Below are positions 8,221 to 10,094 of a stretch of DNA of 10,094 nucleotides, one piece after another. The notes under the pieces were generated by a model. The model did not search any database. It was given only the letters and a program-made list of their open reading frames with translations, and had not been told where the DNA came from. Made by a program: the position numbers and the translations under genes. The stretch lies in the NCBI GenBank assembly GCA_003024985.2, contig PXIH01S0056367.1; one strand, 5' to 3'. This stretch comes from Euperipatoides rowelli (Eukaryota > Onychophora > Udeonychophora > Euonychophora > Peripatopsidae). Position 1 is the stretch's first letter. Each line of letters starts with the position of its first letter.

Positions 8221-8286
8221 TAGCGGCTGAATGCTTCACAGAGCTGGATCTCGGGGGTGGCAAGAGAGGGCAACCGCCCCCTGGCA
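8221..8286. repeat. left part of a G/C-tract-rich repeat interrupted by the hAT element
   Basis: This short block is much richer in G and C than its surroundings (ctcgggggtggcaagagagg, then gcaaccgcccc). It stops abruptly at the left end of the hAT element, and similar G/C-tract DNA resumes directly at the element's right end at 9357. The simplest reading is one older repeat or mobile element split by the hAT insertion. I do not recognise the family. Confidence 0.4.
8279..8286. repeat. left target-site duplication of hAT element
   Basis: The eight bases ccctggca directly precede the left terminal repeat and match ccttggcg at 9357-9364 in six of eight positions. Both differences are transitions, as expected for an old insertion. 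Eight bases is the target duplication length of the hAT superfamily. Confidence 0.6.
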
Positions 8287-8304
8287 CAGGGCTGGGCAAG
8301 ATAC
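8287..8304 (+). repeat. left terminal inverted repeat of hAT element
   Basis: The bases cagggctgggcaagatac pair with the right terminus at 9339-9356. The outer 12 bases show two mismatches against it. Ends of this kind are the transposase cleavage and binding sites in hAT elements. Confidence 0.6.
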
Positions 8305-8310
8305 TGAAAA

Positions 8311-8430
8311 AATGTATCTTCTATACAAGATACATTGAAAAATGTATCTAAAATACAAGATACATTGGAAAATGTATCTAAGATAAAAGATACAAAAACT
8401 TTAGAAAATGTATATTGGAAAAAAAGATAC
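8311..8430 (+). repeat. subterminal tandem array, 30-bp period, palindromic junctions
   Basis: Units start at 8311, 8341 and 8371 with aatgtatct and, in the first two, end with agatacatt plus gaaa or ggaa; a degraded fourth unit lies at 8401-8430. Each junction forms a perfect 9-bp inverted repeat with a 4-base spacer (8328-8336 with 8341-8349, and 8358-8366 with 8371-8379). GATAC/GTATC is the recurring word and also occurs in both terminal repeats. Repeated short subterminal motifs are known transposase binding sites in hAT elements; that role is inferred here. Confidence 0.7.
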
Positions 8431-9338
8431 TAATGCTGTAAAAAAAAAATATGAATTAGCCTACAAAATTTATTAAAAAAAAAAATTATGCACAGCACAC
8501 ATATTATCCTATAGATACTCTTTTAAAAAACAATGTAATATCTACTATGAAATCTGTATTTCTTTAAATCATAACAAACTAACAGAAAATGACTGAAATA
8601 TCTTCCATTTATTGGACATTATAGGAGTATTTTCAGCCATATTAAAAAATAAAAAGAACTTGCTATATTAATATGATTGATATGACAAATTAGATACTAA
8701 AAATAACTTGGGCAGTGATAATGGTGATGGTCATGAAATGGAAAGTTTGCCAATTCTCTAACTCAATCTCAATTACAAAATAATTTGACTAGTTTTGAAT
8801 ACCTTTACGATTAGCAAGCAAAACTTGAGTCAACATCACATTTTCATAAATTAACACAGTATCGTAGCTTATTTTAAAAGTGAAAAATGAATAAGCAGTG
8901 CTTGACAATCTTAAAAATACATAGGCATGTTGTTAAAATATTTACATGACCATTGACCAGGTATAGGCCTATATTTTTCTAAAATACTGTAGGTTAGTGT
9001 AGTACTATAGGTCTAGAAATAATGTTCATTAACTTAAAACTAAATGCCAAAGATGTTAATTAATAGGATTTATCACAGAAAAAAAAAATTAAAACAATGT
9101 AAAACATTCTGTACTATGTCACATTTATAAAATGAGATACAGTATGAATTATTGCCTTGTTGCATCCAATTTTAATGGAGGCTTAAGAATCAAACAGACT
9201 TCATTCAGGACTATCTATTCCAATTCTCATGACATCATATAAGCATTAAGACAATTTCTGGGACAAGTTTTAATTTTGCTCATGGTCAAAAATCCTCGCA
9301 GGCAGCTTTTACATAAATATACTGTAAGTCGACTTTTC

Positions 9339-9356
9339 CGATACTGCCCAGGCCTA
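9339..9356 (-). repeat. right terminal inverted repeat of hAT element
   Basis: On the minus strand this reads taggcctgggcagtatcg, the counterpart of the left end at 8287. The outermost base is T where C is expected, and position five differs (C for G). Confidence 0.6.
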
Positions 9357-9364
9357 CCTTGGCG
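9357..9364. repeat. right target-site duplication of hAT element
   Basis: The bases ccttggcg follow the right terminus directly and match the left copy at 8279-8286 in six of eight positions. The two differences are a C/T and an A/G transition. Confidence 0.6.
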
Positions 9365-9680
9365 TTACATCTGGGGGGCAGAAAACCGGACTTAGCAGTT
9401 AAAAAAATATTCAGTATGTTTTCAATATGAAGAAATAAACCTGTATGGGGCCTATATTTTTGCAATATTTATATTAAGACTCTACTTTCAAGTCTTAAAT
9501 TTAAAAAATTGGGGAAAACCCACACCGATTTGAGGGATATTTCATACCCTCCAAAACCCTCCAGTTATTAAGTGTGGCAGAAGCCAACTTTGCTCTCCCA
9601 CCAACAAATGCCTAGATATCTGGGGGGGGGGTTTGGCAGAAGCCAACTTTGCCCCCAAAACAAAACTGCCTATACCCACC
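9357..9680. repeat. right part of the G/C-tract-rich repeat with a 19-bp direct repeat
   Basis: This is the continuation of the older sequence into which the hAT element inserted, with G6 (9374-9379) and G10 (9622-9631) tracts and C-rich complements. The 19-base word tggcagaagccaactttgc occurs at 9575-9593 and again at 9634-9652, 59 bases apart. An inverted pair GAGGG (9532-9536) and CCCTC (9547-9551) could form a short hairpin. A candidate right border is the change back to AT-rich DNA after cctatacccaccactgg. Coding was not seen and the family is unknown. Confidence 0.4.
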
Positions 9681-10094
9681 ACTGGTCATTCACATCTAAT
9701 TTTGTTATTTTATTATTTTGTTGATAATTCTAAATTTATGGAATGGTATTAATAGCATTCAAGCAATTTTGGAATGCCAAAAATATTTTGTTTCTTTGTA
9801 TAAATTTTAAATAGGCCTACTGACACTACAAAGTTTTTGATAATGTGTGTTTTTAAACCTGAAAATTTGTTTTTGAACATACTGGAAATTAAGTTTATAC
9901 ATCTCTTATGTCATCGAGTCTAGATTAATTTGTTTATCAGTTAATAGACTTATCATTAAATTGTCTGAGATTTTTATATGAAAATAAATAATTGATAATA
10001 ATTTTCACTCTGATCCTTAACACTATTTACTCTATTATGAAAACATTTTTTTTTTTTTTTTGGTTAAAAAAAACACACTTAAGTTGACCTTAAA
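9681..10094. other. AT-rich non-coding stretch with poly-T run
   Basis: No open frame, RNA gene or transposon terminus is visible. A run of about 16 T's lies near 10047-10062 and is followed by an A-rich block. I see no polyadenylation-type context that would mark it as the tail of a retrotransposed element with confidence. Confidence 0.5.

Larger units (their letters stand above)
8287..9356. mobile_element. non-autonomous hAT-type DNA transposon (about 1.07 kb)
   Basis: The left end reads cagggctgggcaagatac; the complement of the right end reads taggcctgggcagtatcgg. The first twelve bases agree at ten positions and the similarity continues weakly inwards. The CAGNG...TGGGCA style is typical of hAT termini, and flanking 8-bp near-duplications support the ends. 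Inside there is no transposase-length open frame and I saw no hAT transposase motif, so it would have relied on a transposase supplied from elsewhere. Just inside the left end is a 30-bp tandem array of palindromic units. The interior is AT-rich, with two ataggcct/ggcctat-type words. The element appears to have inserted into an older G-rich repeat. Mismatches in both the terminal repeats and the target duplication indicate an old insertion. Confidence 0.72.

Noticed and set aside
8311-8430. CRISPR-like array
   Set aside because: Units are contiguous with no unique spacers, and the context is a eukaryotic transposon end.

Overview
This looks like nuclear DNA of an animal, probably an AT-rich invertebrate; I cannot place it further. 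The reasons are the low gene density, the transposon remnants from families typical of animals, candidate spliceosomal signals, and no bacterial-style operons or ribosome binding sites. Three unresolved bases (898, 3004, 3047) suggest a draft assembly or a mixed repeat consensus.

Layout. Positions 1-384 are AT-rich with no gene seen. Positions 385-1091 (+) hold a decayed coding sequence of unknown family, with one frameshift and in-frame stops that are mostly TGA. Positions 1092-2088 are AT-rich and non-coding; the left LTR of the next element would belong here, but I could not demonstrate it. Positions 2089-6597 (-) are a long relic of a Ty3/Gypsy-type LTR retrotransposon. Read right to left on the minus strand the order is gag (with an eroded zinc knuckle), aspartic protease (DTGS and LGMDF), reverse transcriptase, RNase H, integrase (zinc finger, DDE core, GPY/F module), then a polypurine tract. 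No env gene fits between pol and the polypurine tract. The frame is broken many times, and key catalytic residues of reverse transcriptase and integrase are replaced, so the copy is dead.

Positions 6598-7368 are AT-rich. They may hold leader sequence of the element or a host intron. On the plus strand two short open segments (6842-6899 and 7493-7695) are each bounded by good splice-site matches and are compatible in phase, so they could be exons of an unrecognised host gene. A competing open frame lies on the minus strand at 7369-7557. Positions 7702-8220 show nothing.

Positions 8287-9356 form a 1070-bp non-autonomous hAT-type DNA transposon, supported by terminal inverted repeats, an 8-bp near-matching target duplication and a subterminal array of 30-bp repeats. 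It sits inside an older G/C-tract-rich repeat (about 8221-8286 and 9357-9680) that carries a 19-bp direct repeat. The rest, to 10094, is AT-rich with a poly-T run.

The window is best read as an intergenic or intronic transposon graveyard with nested insertions. I found no convincing new functional system. The best candidates for a second look are the hAT element with its palindromic 30-bp array, the unidentified decayed gene at 385-1091, and the possible exons near 7.5 kb.
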